A stretch of 64,000 bases of DNA from NCBI GenBank assembly GCA_004353515.1, contig SMNZ01000003.1:62001-126000 (forward strand), read 5' to 3'. The position numbers were made by a program, and so were the translations under genes. The notes below the pieces were generated by a model, which saw only the letters and a list, made by a program, of their open reading frames with translations, ran no database searches and was not told where the DNA came from. Shown here piece after piece: positions 52,413 through 60,286 of the stretch (position 1 is the first letter of the stretch; each line of letters opens with the position of its first letter). Source of the DNA: Alteromonadaceae bacterium M269 (GTDB lineage Bacteria; Pseudomonadota; Gammaproteobacteria; Enterobacterales; Alteromonadaceae).

Positions 52413-53654
52413 ATCTTATCTATAGAGAGTTTTAAAGGTATCGTTGATAGCCTAGCCGATGCAGTTTTTGTGTTGGATCAAGACAGTAAGTTGCTCTATA
52501 AGAATGATGCTTTTGAGCAGTTGAGTCATAATCAAAAGAATGGGATTTTGACTCATGTTGTGCGCTCTCGTGACCTTCAATCTGAGGTTTTTGAGTTCGG
52601 CAGTAAATTGATCAGGCGAATTTTGTTGGAAGAGGGAACAGCATTTTTAGTTGCCTCTGAGTACAGCAAAGAATCAGTGTCGGAAAGAACATTACGCGAA
52701 ATTACCGCGGCGACGACTCAAACTGAAAATATCTACTTTGCTGCGGCACAAGCTATCTTCAAATGCCTATCTTGGCGCTGGGTTGTGATTACGCGCTTCA
52801 CTACACCTGCAAGGCTTGAGGTCCTGGCTTTCCTGGATAACGGACAACGCGTCGATGAATATGAGTACGATGTGGCGGGAACGCCTTGTGAACGCGTAGT
52901 TAATACCAATCGTTTTACCATGTATTCTGACGTGAGCATGGCCTTTCCAAACTACAGCGCACTCGAGGATATCGGGGCAAAAACCTATGCGGGACTGATT
53001 TACAGAGGCACGGATAATCAGCCCCTAGGTCATGTTATGGCGATGCACGATGATAGGGATGTTGATTTTACCTTATCTGAAGATGTGATTGGTGTCGCTA
53101 CTATTGCTTTGTCTTCGCATTTTCAATTGCTTAAAACGACCTCCCAGCTGAGAGAAGTAGAAGTGCAGGCAAAGGTTGATTGCTTGACGAATATTGGCAA
53201 TCGAAGTGCGTATCAAGACAAACTCAACGAAGTTTCTCAGTTCGTTGAGTCCAAGCCAGAGTCGAATTGGACAGTAGCTATTGTGGATCTGGATAATCTT
53301 AAACCTCTGAATGATGAAAGAGGGCACGATGCAGGCGATCGCTTTATTCAGCTTATTGCATCTGAGCTTTCTCGCATCGGTCGAGTTGAAGATCACGCCT
53401 TCCGAATTGGTGGAGACGAGTTTGCTGTTATCTTCAGTCAAAGCACTCCTACTTTTACCAGCGCTCTTTATAACAGGTTTGAAAAGATTATTGAGCGCGT
53501 CAGGTTAGCGTTGGACTTTCATATCGATGCTAGCATTGGGTGTGCAACAGTTAGTGAAGTTGAGGGTAATGTTAATGCCTGCATTAAGCTGGCTGATGAG
53601 AGAATGTACAAAATGAAACATGCTAAGAGGAAGTTTTTAGGGAAGATTAAGTAG
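52413..53654 (+). CDS. Diguanylate cyclase with PAS and GAF-like sensor (non-canonical start)
   Basis: A 413-residue protein if started at 52413. G333-G-D-E-F337 in RIGGDEFAVIF is a complete GGDEF site, so it should make cyclic-di-GMP. A PAS-like segment is at the N-terminus (KGIVDSLADAVFVLDQDSKLLYKNDAFEQL) and a GAF-like domain in the middle (IFKCLSWRWVVITRFTTPARLEVLAF). The frame is open to 52395 but holds no ATG, GTG or TTG until the GTG at 52470, which would cut the PAS domain. AGGAG at 52400-52404 points to ATC at 52413 as the start (ATC TTA TCT). This is inferred. Confidence 0.75.
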   Translation: MLSIESFKGIVDSLADAVFVLDQDSKLLYKNDAFEQLSHNQKNGILTHVVRSRDLQSEVFEFGSKLIRRILLEEGTAFLVASEYSKESVSERTLREITAATTQTENIYFAAAQAIFKCLSWRWVVITRFTTPARLEVLAFLDNGQRVDEYEYDVAGTPCERVVNTNRFTMYSDVSMAFPNYSALEDIGAKTYAGLIYRGTDNQPLGHVMAMHDDRDVDFTLSEDVIGVATIALSSHFQLLKTTSQLREVEVQAKVDCLTNIGNRSAYQDKLNEVSQFVESKPESNWTVAIVDLDNLKPLNDERGHDAGDRFIQLIASELSRIGRVEDHAFRIGGDEFAVIFSQSTPTFTSALYNRFEKIIERVRLALDFHIDASIGCATVSEVEGNVNACIKLADERMYKMKHAKRKFLGKIK

Positions 53655-53701
53655 GGGAGATTTTTGTTTTATAAATATCAATCAAAAGCACACATTAGCA
53701 A

Positions 53702-54574
53702 CTACTGACCTTCATTGCTGGCATGGTGTGTCGTATTACTCTTAACACTCACGATACCGTTCTCTACCGTCATTAATTTTGCTGTGTCATCGCTTTGGTT
53801 TAAATAACTTGCGACCATAGCGTTGAATTCATTTGATTGTTTAAATTGTTCAGCAGCATTTTTAAGTGCTTCATAAACGGGCTTAAGTGTTTCTGTCTTT
53901 CGAACTGCAATATAACTGACAGCATTCCTATAAGTGTGAATTCGTTCTATCGAGGTGCAATTGATGTTTGCATCAAGACAGGTCAGCACTAGTCCCATGT
54001 CAGAAAAGAACAAACTTTTCGTACGATGTTTTAATAGAGAATGAATCGCCACTGGCCAGTTGTTAAAAGCCATAATGTTGGCAGCATTCTCATCAGTTAA
54101 GATTCTATGACGATAATCATTGCGGAGTACGCCAATATTGCCCAGCGCATCAAGTTCTTTAATTGATTCTATAAAGATATGGTCTTCTTTTAAGGTGTAA
54201 AAGGCGACTGGGTTACTGGAGATAGGAGTGATCCAGTAGTAAGCGTTTTCTCTTTCCGGTGTTCTCACTATGCCTGATATCACACTGTATTCGACAGATT
54301 CTGCTCGCTTGAGTACTCTCGCCCAAGGTAACCCTTCGACTTCTACATCGAACCCTGCATTTTTGATGATGTTTTTACTAAGGTCGATTGAGTAGCCTGT
54401 CATTTCACCTGACTTATCTGTATAGCTAAAAAACGGAACAGGGTTGGATAGTAATTTCAGCTTTTTGGAAGGCGAGCTTTCATCTGATAGCGAGCAAAAA
54501 CTGCACAACAACAAAGCCAGAAATGGCAGTTGTTGAATTCGAGTTAATGATTTAGAAATTACCCGCTTTGACAA
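53702..54574 (-). CDS. Periplasmic solute-binding protein (SBP type 3-like)
   Basis: A 290-residue exported protein. After a signal peptide (hydrophobic LPFLALLLCSFCS) it reads KLKLLSNPVPFFSYTDKSGEMTGYSIDLSKNIIKNAGFDVEVEGLPWARVL in outline, the amino-acid-type SBP pattern also used as an extracellular sensor without a transporter. No ABC permease is near. The start is TTG with AAGGAAA just upstream. It lies between a diguanylate cyclase and a response regulator, which hints at a signalling use. Inferred. Confidence 0.78.
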   Translation of the reverse strand: MSKRVISKSLTRIQQLPFLALLLCSFCSLSDESSPSKKLKLLSNPVPFFSYTDKSGEMTGYSIDLSKNIIKNAGFDVEVEGLPWARVLKRAESVEYSVISGIVRTPERENAYYWITPISSNPVAFYTLKEDHIFIESIKELDALGNIGVLRNDYRHRILTDENAANIMAFNNWPVAIHSLLKHRTKSLFFSDMGLVLTCLDANINCTSIERIHTYRNAVSYIAVRKTETLKPVYEALKNAAEQFKQSNEFNAMVASYLNQSDDTAKLMTVENGIVSVKSNTTHHASNEGQ

Positions 54575-54908
54575 ATTATTTTCCTTGGTGATTACCTGTT
54601 TTTTATTAAATTAACGGTAAAACGACAATAATACGTCCAATACATAATTATAGTTTAAAACAGGGGAAAAATGTTATTCATGTTATACCTAAGTGTATAG
54701 CTATATACGGTAAACGCTTGACTTATCGACAATTTATCACTTCCGAATCCCTTCTCACATCAGTTTGTAGTCAGTCGCTCGGTAAAAGAGGTTCACGCCC
54801 TGTTACACAATTAACAATTAGAAACAATTGAGTGTAACTAGATGCAGCTGATTTTTATTCAAATGGTAGATTTAACTTAGTAGTAAAAAATTTGAATTGG
54901 GTAGCACT
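54575..54908. other. Intergenic region with an inverted repeat before the LytTR gene
   Basis: This 334-base region holds GTTACAC (54802-54808) and GTGTAAC (54832-54838) in inverted repeat, with AATT-rich DNA between, about 70 bases before the LytTR gene. It may be a binding site for the regulator. The remainder is AT-rich with no recognised site. Confidence 0.4.
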
Positions 54909-55676
54909 TTGAATAAGCAAAATGTACTCATTGTCGACGATGAATATTTAGCCCGACAATCAGTGAAAATTATGCTGCAAAAGCGCGATAGTGTTGGTGA
55001 AGTTTTTGAGGCTGAAAATGGCTCTCAAGCACTAGATGTTTACAAAAAAAAACAGCCCGATATTGTATTTGTCGATATCCAGATGCCGGGCATTAACGGC
55101 ATTGAACTCGCGAAATTATTACCACAAGATTGCCATTTAGTCTTTGCAACAGCTTATGACGAGTATGCTGTTACTGCTTTTGAGCTTAACGCTGTTGATT
55201 ATCTGCTGAAGCCATTCAATGAAACACGTTTTGAAAAAGCTTGGAACAAGATACAGCAAAGAGTTCGGGATAAGGTTAATGACAAAACTAATTTTGGTGA
55301 TGTCGCTCAACTTATTCAGCATTTGAGTGAAGAGCAGGGACAAAGTTATCGCAAGCGACTAGTTGTTAAAGACCCAGGACGTATTCGCTTAGTCGATATT
55401 GATGACATTAATTATATCTGTGGTGCGGGGAACTATGCTGAGTTGCATCTCATTGACTGTGCGGAAGTGTTGCATAGGGAAACACTGACCACGCTTGAAA
55501 AGCAATTGGACCCACAAAAGTTTATTAGAATACACCGCTCTACTATTGTTCGTCGTGACAGCATTGTCGAATTAAGACCCAATGAAAGAGGGGATTACAG
55601 TGTCGAGCTAAGGTGCGGCAAAGTACTGACTTTATCGCGCACCCATAAAGATAAATTAGATAGCTTGCTGAACTAA
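54909..55676 (+). CDS. LytTR-family response regulator
   Basis: A 255-residue regulator. The receiver domain has the acidic pair D10-D11, the phosphate-accepting D56 in IVFVDIQMPG, and the K of YLLKPF. The C-terminal LytTR domain reads KRLVVKDPGRIRLVDIDDINYICGAGNYAELHL, then KFIRIHRSTIVRRDSIVEL. No histidine kinase lies next to it. Two TTG starts are possible (54897 or 54909); I chose the second because it puts the receiver at the usual distance. Confidence 0.87.
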   Translation: MNKQNVLIVDDEYLARQSVKIMLQKRDSVGEVFEAENGSQALDVYKKKQPDIVFVDIQMPGINGIELAKLLPQDCHLVFATAYDEYAVTAFELNAVDYLLKPFNETRFEKAWNKIQQRVRDKVNDKTNFGDVAQLIQHLSEEQGQSYRKRLVVKDPGRIRLVDIDDINYICGAGNYAELHLIDCAEVLHRETLTTLEKQLDPQKFIRIHRSTIVRRDSIVELRPNERGDYSVELRCGKVLTLSRTHKDKLDSLLN

Positions 55677-55700
55677 GTAACAGTAAGCATCACTCTAATA

Positions 55701-55781
55701 CTAAGCGAACAGGAAGACTGTCGCTGTCCATAAGATACCAGCCACCCCTGCTGCAAAACTCGCTGGAACAATTTGTATTCC
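55701..55781 (-). pseudogene. Tail remnant of a membrane-protein gene
   Basis: On the minus strand 26 codons read GIQIVPASFAAGVAGILW, then TATVFLFA and a stop. The composition is that of a final membrane helix. It is closed off by a TAA at its upstream side, with no start codon. This looks like the 3' end of a lost gene next to the helicase module. Parent family unknown. Confidence 0.35.
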
Positions 55782-55891
55782 TTAATACAGGGTTTATTTT
55801 TGTAAGGATAAGGTATTTTCAAAGCTATAACCATATAATACATTAGTTTAAATGTAAGGGCCTACTGACTAAATGAATCAATTTTTCATGG

Positions 55892-55947
55892 TTTTGTAAA
55901 AATAGGAGGTAAGTAGGGGAAGTTCAAGCTACTTAGCTTTTACAAAA
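55892..55947. repeat. Nested inverted repeat upstream of the helicase module
   Basis: TTTTGTAAAA (55892-55901) and TTTTACAAAA (55938-55947) are outer arms, AAGTAG and CTACTT (55911-55916, 55929-55934) inner arms. It could fold into a long hairpin. The region 55782-56117 otherwise holds no gene that I can support. Confidence 0.4.
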
Positions 55948-56117
55948 TCGTGAGAGGAAATGAGCTTTGTTTAGCTTCAATCAATTTAATATCATTTAAA
56001 ATTTACTCGGTAGATAAGTATGCCGAATTTCAGTATGTACCTGGATCAAATTGGATTGTTGTTATGCGCTGTTCCAAATTTTACGTATAGATATTTGAAG
56101 AGTTATAGTATTAACGC

Positions 56118-56381
56118 CTACTTCGAGTTCTTCATCGGCATATTTTTCATCGAGTCCAGAATCTTATCTATGCCTTCATGCGGATCTAAATCAAGCAATT
56201 TACAATATTCTACATACTCTACTATATCAACTTTTCGGTCTGATTCTATCTTGCCAAAAATTGAGTGATGTCGGCCAGCTTTTTCACCAACCTCACGAAG
56301 TGTTAACTTGAGCTCAAACCGTCTGTCAGTGAACCACTTCCTGATGATTTGATACTGTGTAGAATACGTTGAAGATTTCAT
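56118..56381 (-). CDS. XRE-family regulator (controller-like)
   Basis: An 87-residue protein with a helix-turn-helix (LKLTLREVGEKAGRHHSIFGKIESDRKVDIVEYVEYCKLL in outline). Size and layout resemble controller proteins of restriction systems and small phage-type repressors. Start chosen at the ATG 56381; longer frames run into the operators. The gene is divergent from the module, and two 17-bp palindromes between the genes are the likely binding sites. Confidence 0.78.
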   Translation of the reverse strand: MKSSTYSTQYQIIRKWFTDRRFELKLTLREVGEKAGRHHSIFGKIESDRKVDIVEYVEYCKLLDLDPHEGIDKILDSMKNMPMKNSK

Positions 56382-56426
56382 TGTCTCGATAGTAGAGACA
56401 ATGTATAGTGTCGCGAAATTCGAGAC
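56381..56426 (+). promoter_or_regulatory. Module promoter with two tandem operators
   Basis: TTGTCT (56381-56386) and TATAGT (56404-56409) have an exact 17-base spacer. Palindromes GTCTCGATAGTAGAGAC (56383-56399) and GTCGCGAAATTCGAGAC (56410-56426) share the pattern GTCKCGAWANTNGAGAC. The first covers the promoter spacer and the second the start site. Their centres are 27 bases apart. The divergent XRE protein is the expected repressor. Confidence 0.7.
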
Positions 56427-56447
56427 GTACACTTTCAACTAAACTAC

Positions 56448-56951
56448 ATGCATAAACTACAAACGTCTACTTCTGAAGAAGAAATCTACCAGCTGATTAA
56501 ATCTGCAGGGTTAACCACCTTTTCTATCTCTGAAATACACAGGTTGTATAAAGAAGCGGGTGTGTCGGGGAGTCAGAACGAAAAATCTTCACGACAATTC
56601 GTTTATCGAAATACTGCGAAATTAGAAAAAGCAGGGAGGATAGTTCGAGTACCTAAGAAGCAAGGAAAAGCGGTTGTATATACGTTCTCGGCAGAGGCCG
56701 ACAAGATCAACTCAGATAGTCAATTCGTCGCTATGCTTAATGAACAACTGGATAGGCTTCGCATTGAATTCCTGACAACATTGGGGGAAGCAGAATTTTT
56801 AAAAAGCCTCATAAATTGTGAGTCAAGTTGGCAAGCGACAATCGATAAAAGTTACAGAAAAACGCAAGAGCAAAGTACTAAACTGCTTGGCAAAATAAAA
56901 GCAGCAGAAAGCCTCCTTCAAAGTTGTATGGATGAAGCCATTTGCGTTTAA
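56448..56951 (+). CDS. Winged-helix-like protein with coiled coil, first gene of the helicase module
   Basis: A 167-residue protein. Residues 1-85 resemble a winged helix (IYQLIKSAGLTTFSISEIHRLY, RNTAKLEKAGRIVRVPKKQGKAVVYTF). Residues 90-160 are helical and likely coiled (MLNEQLDRLRIEFLTTLGEAEFL). No family recognised. The end overlaps the helicase start by 10 bases, so it is translationally coupled. No Shine-Dalgarno is seen before its ATG. Confidence 0.65.
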   Translation: MHKLQTSTSEEEIYQLIKSAGLTTFSISEIHRLYKEAGVSGSQNEKSSRQFVYRNTAKLEKAGRIVRVPKKQGKAVVYTFSAEADKINSDSQFVAMLNEQLDRLRIEFLTTLGEAEFLKSLINCESSWQATIDKSYRKTQEQSTKLLGKIKAAESLLQSCMDEAICV

Positions 56952-58342
56952 GACAGTGGCAAGATGAGTGTTTCAAAGCCTCCATTAGCCAATATTCCAA
57001 CCCGAATACGCATTTTTTGTGTATAGCCTGCCCTGGTGCAGGGAAGACGACAATGGCTTCCGCTGTTGCTGCGCATCTGCTAAACCACAATATAGTAGAT
57101 CTCGTAATTTGCTTTTCACCATCCAATGCTGTGTCTCGGAGCTTTAAGAGGGAGCTGGAAAAACAGACGAGGGGTAACTTCGATGGTGCTCTAGGCTCTG
57201 TTGGTGTGTCATATACCTACCAGAAGATGCTGTCCTTACCAGATTCGTTTTGGCAATTATTCGAGAGAAATCGGGTATTCGTTATTCTTGATGAAATACA
57301 TCACTGTTGCGGCCAATTTGAGCAACAGGCAAATAGTTGGGGTAAGCAATTATTGAAGCAAGTGAAAGATAAAGCTCTCTATTCACTAGCATTGTCAGGA
57401 ACACCCTGGCGTTCAGATAGACTACCAATGGCATTGGCAGAATATTGTAGTGAAGGCGTATTAGCTCACGGGTATTTATACAGTTTGATACGCGCTATCT
57501 CTGAGTCTGTTTGTCGGATCCCTCAAATAGTCATTTTGGATAGTGACAATGTTACTCTAAAAAGTGAAGGCAGCACTGAGAGTTTCACTTCGTTAACTGA
57601 AGTCATTGATTCAGCGCCCAGTGCTTATAGAGATTTCATATACAATCCGATTGTATCAAATACCCTTGTTGATTTTGCTGTAGATAGACTGAATTCTCTC
57701 AGGAGAGAATTTTCAAATGCAGGAGGACTTGTAGTCGCGGCCTCTGTAGAGCATGCAGGTAGTATTCAGCGTTACCTTTTTGAAAAGCACAAAATAAAGG
57801 CATCAATAGTGACCTATTTGCAGTCTAATGCTCAAGAACAAATTGATGCATTTAGGCAGTCACGGGATAGGTGGATAGTGTCTGTAGGGATGATCTCGGA
57901 GGGTACGGATATACCCAGACTAATGGTCTGTTGTTATTTGAGTCTTATTCGAACTGAAATGTATTTCCGACAAGTGCTTGGCCGAATTCTTAGAAAAACA
58001 ACTCAAAAAACAGAACATAGCTATTTCTACATGCTTGCCGATCCAAGTTTGACTCGATTTGCCAATAACCTTCAGCAAGAAATTCCGACAGAGAATCTAA
58101 TTGCTGAAATCACAACTGAGAAAGTGAGTGTTGAGCATTCTCACCAAAGGCTAAGAGGGGAGCGTTCGAGTGATCATGACCTTGATTCCTCATTTATTGA
58201 TAGTCGCATTAACATTGAGGACTCAACGAATGATAGCTTTAGCGAACCTTCGATACCTCGAAGTGGCCTGCAACCAGTCAGTTACTCTTTTGGAGAGTTT
58301 AGGCACCAGCTTTTGGATTTAGTTTTAGAATCGTCAGTTTGA
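56942..58342 (+). CDS. Superfamily 2 DNA/RNA helicase-like protein
   Basis: A 466-residue protein. Walker A is CPGAGKTT (30-37), Walker B is DEIH (117-120), motif III is SGTPWR (152-157), and motif VI is QVLGRILRKT near residue 345. The start LRLRQWQDECFKA is the Q-motif-like start of ResIII-type helicases. The last 90 residues are acidic and likely flexible. The start is TTG with GGATGA upstream. No nuclease domain is seen. Function is likely in defence or nucleic acid handling, inferred from the module. Confidence 0.85.
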   Translation: MRLRQWQDECFKASISQYSNPNTHFLCIACPGAGKTTMASAVAAHLLNHNIVDLVICFSPSNAVSRSFKRELEKQTRGNFDGALGSVGVSYTYQKMLSLPDSFWQLFERNRVFVILDEIHHCCGQFEQQANSWGKQLLKQVKDKALYSLALSGTPWRSDRLPMALAEYCSEGVLAHGYLYSLIRAISESVCRIPQIVILDSDNVTLKSEGSTESFTSLTEVIDSAPSAYRDFIYNPIVSNTLVDFAVDRLNSLRREFSNAGGLVVAASVEHAGSIQRYLFEKHKIKASIVTYLQSNAQEQIDAFRQSRDRWIVSVGMISEGTDIPRLMVCCYLSLIRTEMYFRQVLGRILRKTTQKTEHSYFYMLADPSLTRFANNLQQEIPTENLIAEITTEKVSVEHSHQRLRGERSSDHDLDSSFIDSRINIEDSTNDSFSEPSIPRSGLQPVSYSFGEFRHQLLDLVLESSV

Positions 58343-58382
58343 TTTATTACCTTAACCAATAATGATTTGACGTGGAGTATTT

Positions 58383-58772
58383 ATGAGTACAAAAGATTGG
58401 ATATTGTATAGCGTTGGTGAAGCCAATTTATATCAAGATGTATCATTTGGCGGCGACAATCACAATCCAGCTATTTTTGAGATTGAAGGACCCGCAGGCT
58501 TTTCTGTTACATCTGAAACAACTCAAATGGGTCAGACCGTCTCAAAAATATCCCTCGAAATATCAGCAGAACGCTTTGATAAATTGGCGAGTGCGTGGTT
58601 AAAGCATAGAAAAGTTAGCCCGTATAAATACACACTTCAGGAGCTGCTGGATAAATGTGAAGATGAAGAGCTAAAACAACTTGTAGAAGACAGACAAGAT
58701 CAAGGAGAAGTAGACATGGGAATTGATGACTTGTCGGCAGACAATAAAGAATCAAAGTGTCATGCCCTGTGA
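58383..58772 (+). CDS. Unknown small protein of the helicase module
   Basis: A 129-residue protein with a beta-rich first half (AIFEIEGPAGFSVTSET, SKISLEISAERFDKLASAWLKHRK) and an acidic helical second half. I do not recognise it. It starts 40 bases after the helicase stop, on the same strand. Confidence 0.6.
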   Translation: MSTKDWILYSVGEANLYQDVSFGGDNHNPAIFEIEGPAGFSVTSETTQMGQTVSKISLEISAERFDKLASAWLKHRKVSPYKYTLQELLDKCEDEELKQLVEDRQDQGEVDMGIDDLSADNKESKCHAL

Positions 58773-58935
58773 TAATCAAAACTCATCCTCGATAGAAGCC
58801 AATGCTATCTCTGGTTCGATATCTCTGGCTTTTAAGAAGCTAATAACAACCCTAAAGACAAACTCGATTCAACCTCTTTTAAGTAATTACCTCACTACTT
58901 TGTTGGCACTTCTTTATTTTTATACCTCTGGTTAA
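58762..58935 (+). CDS. Possible small membrane peptide at the end of the helicase module
   Basis: A 57-residue frame starting with ATG and overlapping the previous stop by 11 bases. The N-terminal half is polar (SSSIEANAISGSISLAF), the C-terminal 22 residues are hydrophobic (LLSNYLTTLLALLYFYTSG). Its short length and lack of a ribosome site make it uncertain. If real, it could be a membrane-acting effector. Confidence 0.3.
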   Translation: MPCDNQNSSSIEANAISGSISLAFKKLITTLKTNSIQPLLSNYLTTLLALLYFYTSG

Positions 58936-59213
58936 TACCAGTCAGTTTTCAACTTTACCTGCGAAAGACTTGGTACCCCTAATTAATAGGGCTATTGGTG
59001 TGCAAGCGAACAGATAATACTGAAGATTTGATTTAAGTTGGCAAGGTTCTCTCACAATTGAAAGTAACACAAGTGCATAAGGGCGTCGTAGACTTCATTG
59101 CCTAAATTGTTAAGTACAAACCCTCTTATTCATTAGGCGGTTTCTTACACTTATCATTCTTGTAGTTATGGCCTCAATCTTCTAACGCTTTACTATATAA
59201 TCAGGAAAATAAT
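58936..59213. other. Intergenic region between the helicase module and the lipoprotein pair
   Basis: A 278-base stretch without coding frames that I can support. It probably holds the promoter of the DUF4398 genes (TATATA near 59195). No repeat of the module's left flank was seen, so there is no evidence of a target-site duplication. Confidence 0.4.
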
Positions 59214-59627
59214 GTGAATGTGTTTCGTTCCACTTCAGATCTGCAATGGTTATCACGTTTAAAGGGCTTTGTAACCATTGCCTGTGTCACAGCTCTATTG
59301 AGCGCTTGTGCTAATACCCCTTCTTTATCAACTGAAGCCATATGGGCTGCCAGCGCCACTATTCACAGTGCCGAAAGAGCTCGCGTAGGTAAATATGCAC
59401 CAGCAGAATTGACGCTGGCTAGAAACTTTCTTTACAGCGCCAGACAGGCGATGAAGCAAATACATATGAAGAGTGCAACACAACTTGCGCAACAGTCTCT
59501 GGTGACAGCACAACTTGCCATTGTCAGAGCGGAGTTGATCAAAGCCCAGCATGTCAATGCTAAAATTCGTGAAAAAATTACACAGTTAGAACAGAAAATA
59601 CAGCGTAACAACGGGGAAGGCCTTTGA
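59214..59627 (+). CDS. DUF4398 lipoprotein
   Basis: A 137-residue lipoprotein: signal sequence, lipobox LLSAC, then the DUF4398 helical hairpin (AIWAASATIHSAERARVGKYAPAELTLARNFLYSARQAM in outline). The start is GTG with AGGA 8 bases upstream; an overlapping ATG ends at once. DUF4398 genes are often followed by an OmpA-domain gene, here decayed. Envelope protein of unknown role. Confidence 0.83.
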   Translation: MNVFRSTSDLQWLSRLKGFVTIACVTALLSACANTPSLSTEAIWAASATIHSAERARVGKYAPAELTLARNFLYSARQAMKQIHMKSATQLAQQSLVTAQLAIVRAELIKAQHVNAKIREKITQLEQKIQRNNGEGL

Positions 59628-59998
59628 AAATCACGAGCCACCGAGTGCACATCGTGGTTGCTGCCACCGCTATCTTTATATGCGCCTGCACTAACCTGAA
59701 TTCTAAGTCTACAAGTACAGTTCAGGTCAGAGAACGTCTGAACCAATTGGAGAATAACCAAGAGTTGGCACACCGTTCCCCCATGGCAATAGAGGAGGCT
59801 AGTGCCTCGATACTTGAAGCAGAACAGCCTCAAAAAGATCCAGTCGACTCAGAATATCTGTTATTTATTGCAGAACGCAAAGTCGATATTGCTGAAGCGG
59901 AAGCACAAAGGCGCCTTCTGGAAGAACAGCGCACAGACTTAATAGCGAGACTTAATGCCTTACAACTGTTAAACGAGGGTTCACCAGAAGATAATTAA
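59624..59998 (+). CDS. Second DUF4398-like lipoprotein
   Basis: A 124-residue lipoprotein: signal sequence, CAC lipobox (IFICACTN), then a helical region (VRERLNQLENNQELAHRSPMAIEEASASI, FIAERKVDIAEAEAQRRLLEEQ). Start TTG with GGAAGG before it, overlapping the end of the first lipoprotein. The pair is translationally coupled. The normal third member, an OmpA-domain protein, is broken. Confidence 0.75.
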   Translation: MKITSHRVHIVVAATAIFICACTNLNSKSTSTVQVRERLNQLENNQELAHRSPMAIEEASASILEAEQPQKDPVDSEYLLFIAERKVDIAEAEAQRRLLEEQRTDLIARLNALQLLNEGSPEDN

Positions 59999-60005
59999 CG
60001 CTGAA

Positions 60006-60265
60006 TTGAACGCTAAAACTATAACAACACAAAAAACAAATGGAGTAGTGATTACGTTTGGAGACAGCTTTTTCAACGTTAAAATGCAATTTTCACTGCT
60101 ACCGCTATATTGTATTTGGTCAAGCTTACTAAAATTCTCAACACCAAGAAAAGCTTCCTTGTCGCCATTGAAGGATACTCTGACAACCTTGGTGTAGGTG
60201 ATGTAAATCTGATCTCCTCACAGATAACATCACTAAACCAAAGCGCCAACTGGACAGACAGGTAG
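60006..60265 (+). pseudogene. Degraded OmpA C-terminal domain gene
   Basis: The frame from 60006 starts like an OmpA-domain protein (TTQKTNGVVITFGDSFFNV). A second frame then gives KILNTKKSFLVAIEGYSDNL, then GVGDVNLISSQ, the usual IEGHTD...NxxLSxxRA peptidoglycan-binding motif in weakened form, with a stop at 60263-60265. The arginine that holds diaminopimelate is lost. Several gaps are apparent. It belongs after the two DUF4398 lipoproteins. Confidence 0.72.
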
Positions 60266-60286
60266 ATCAGTGAGTCTGCTGACCAA

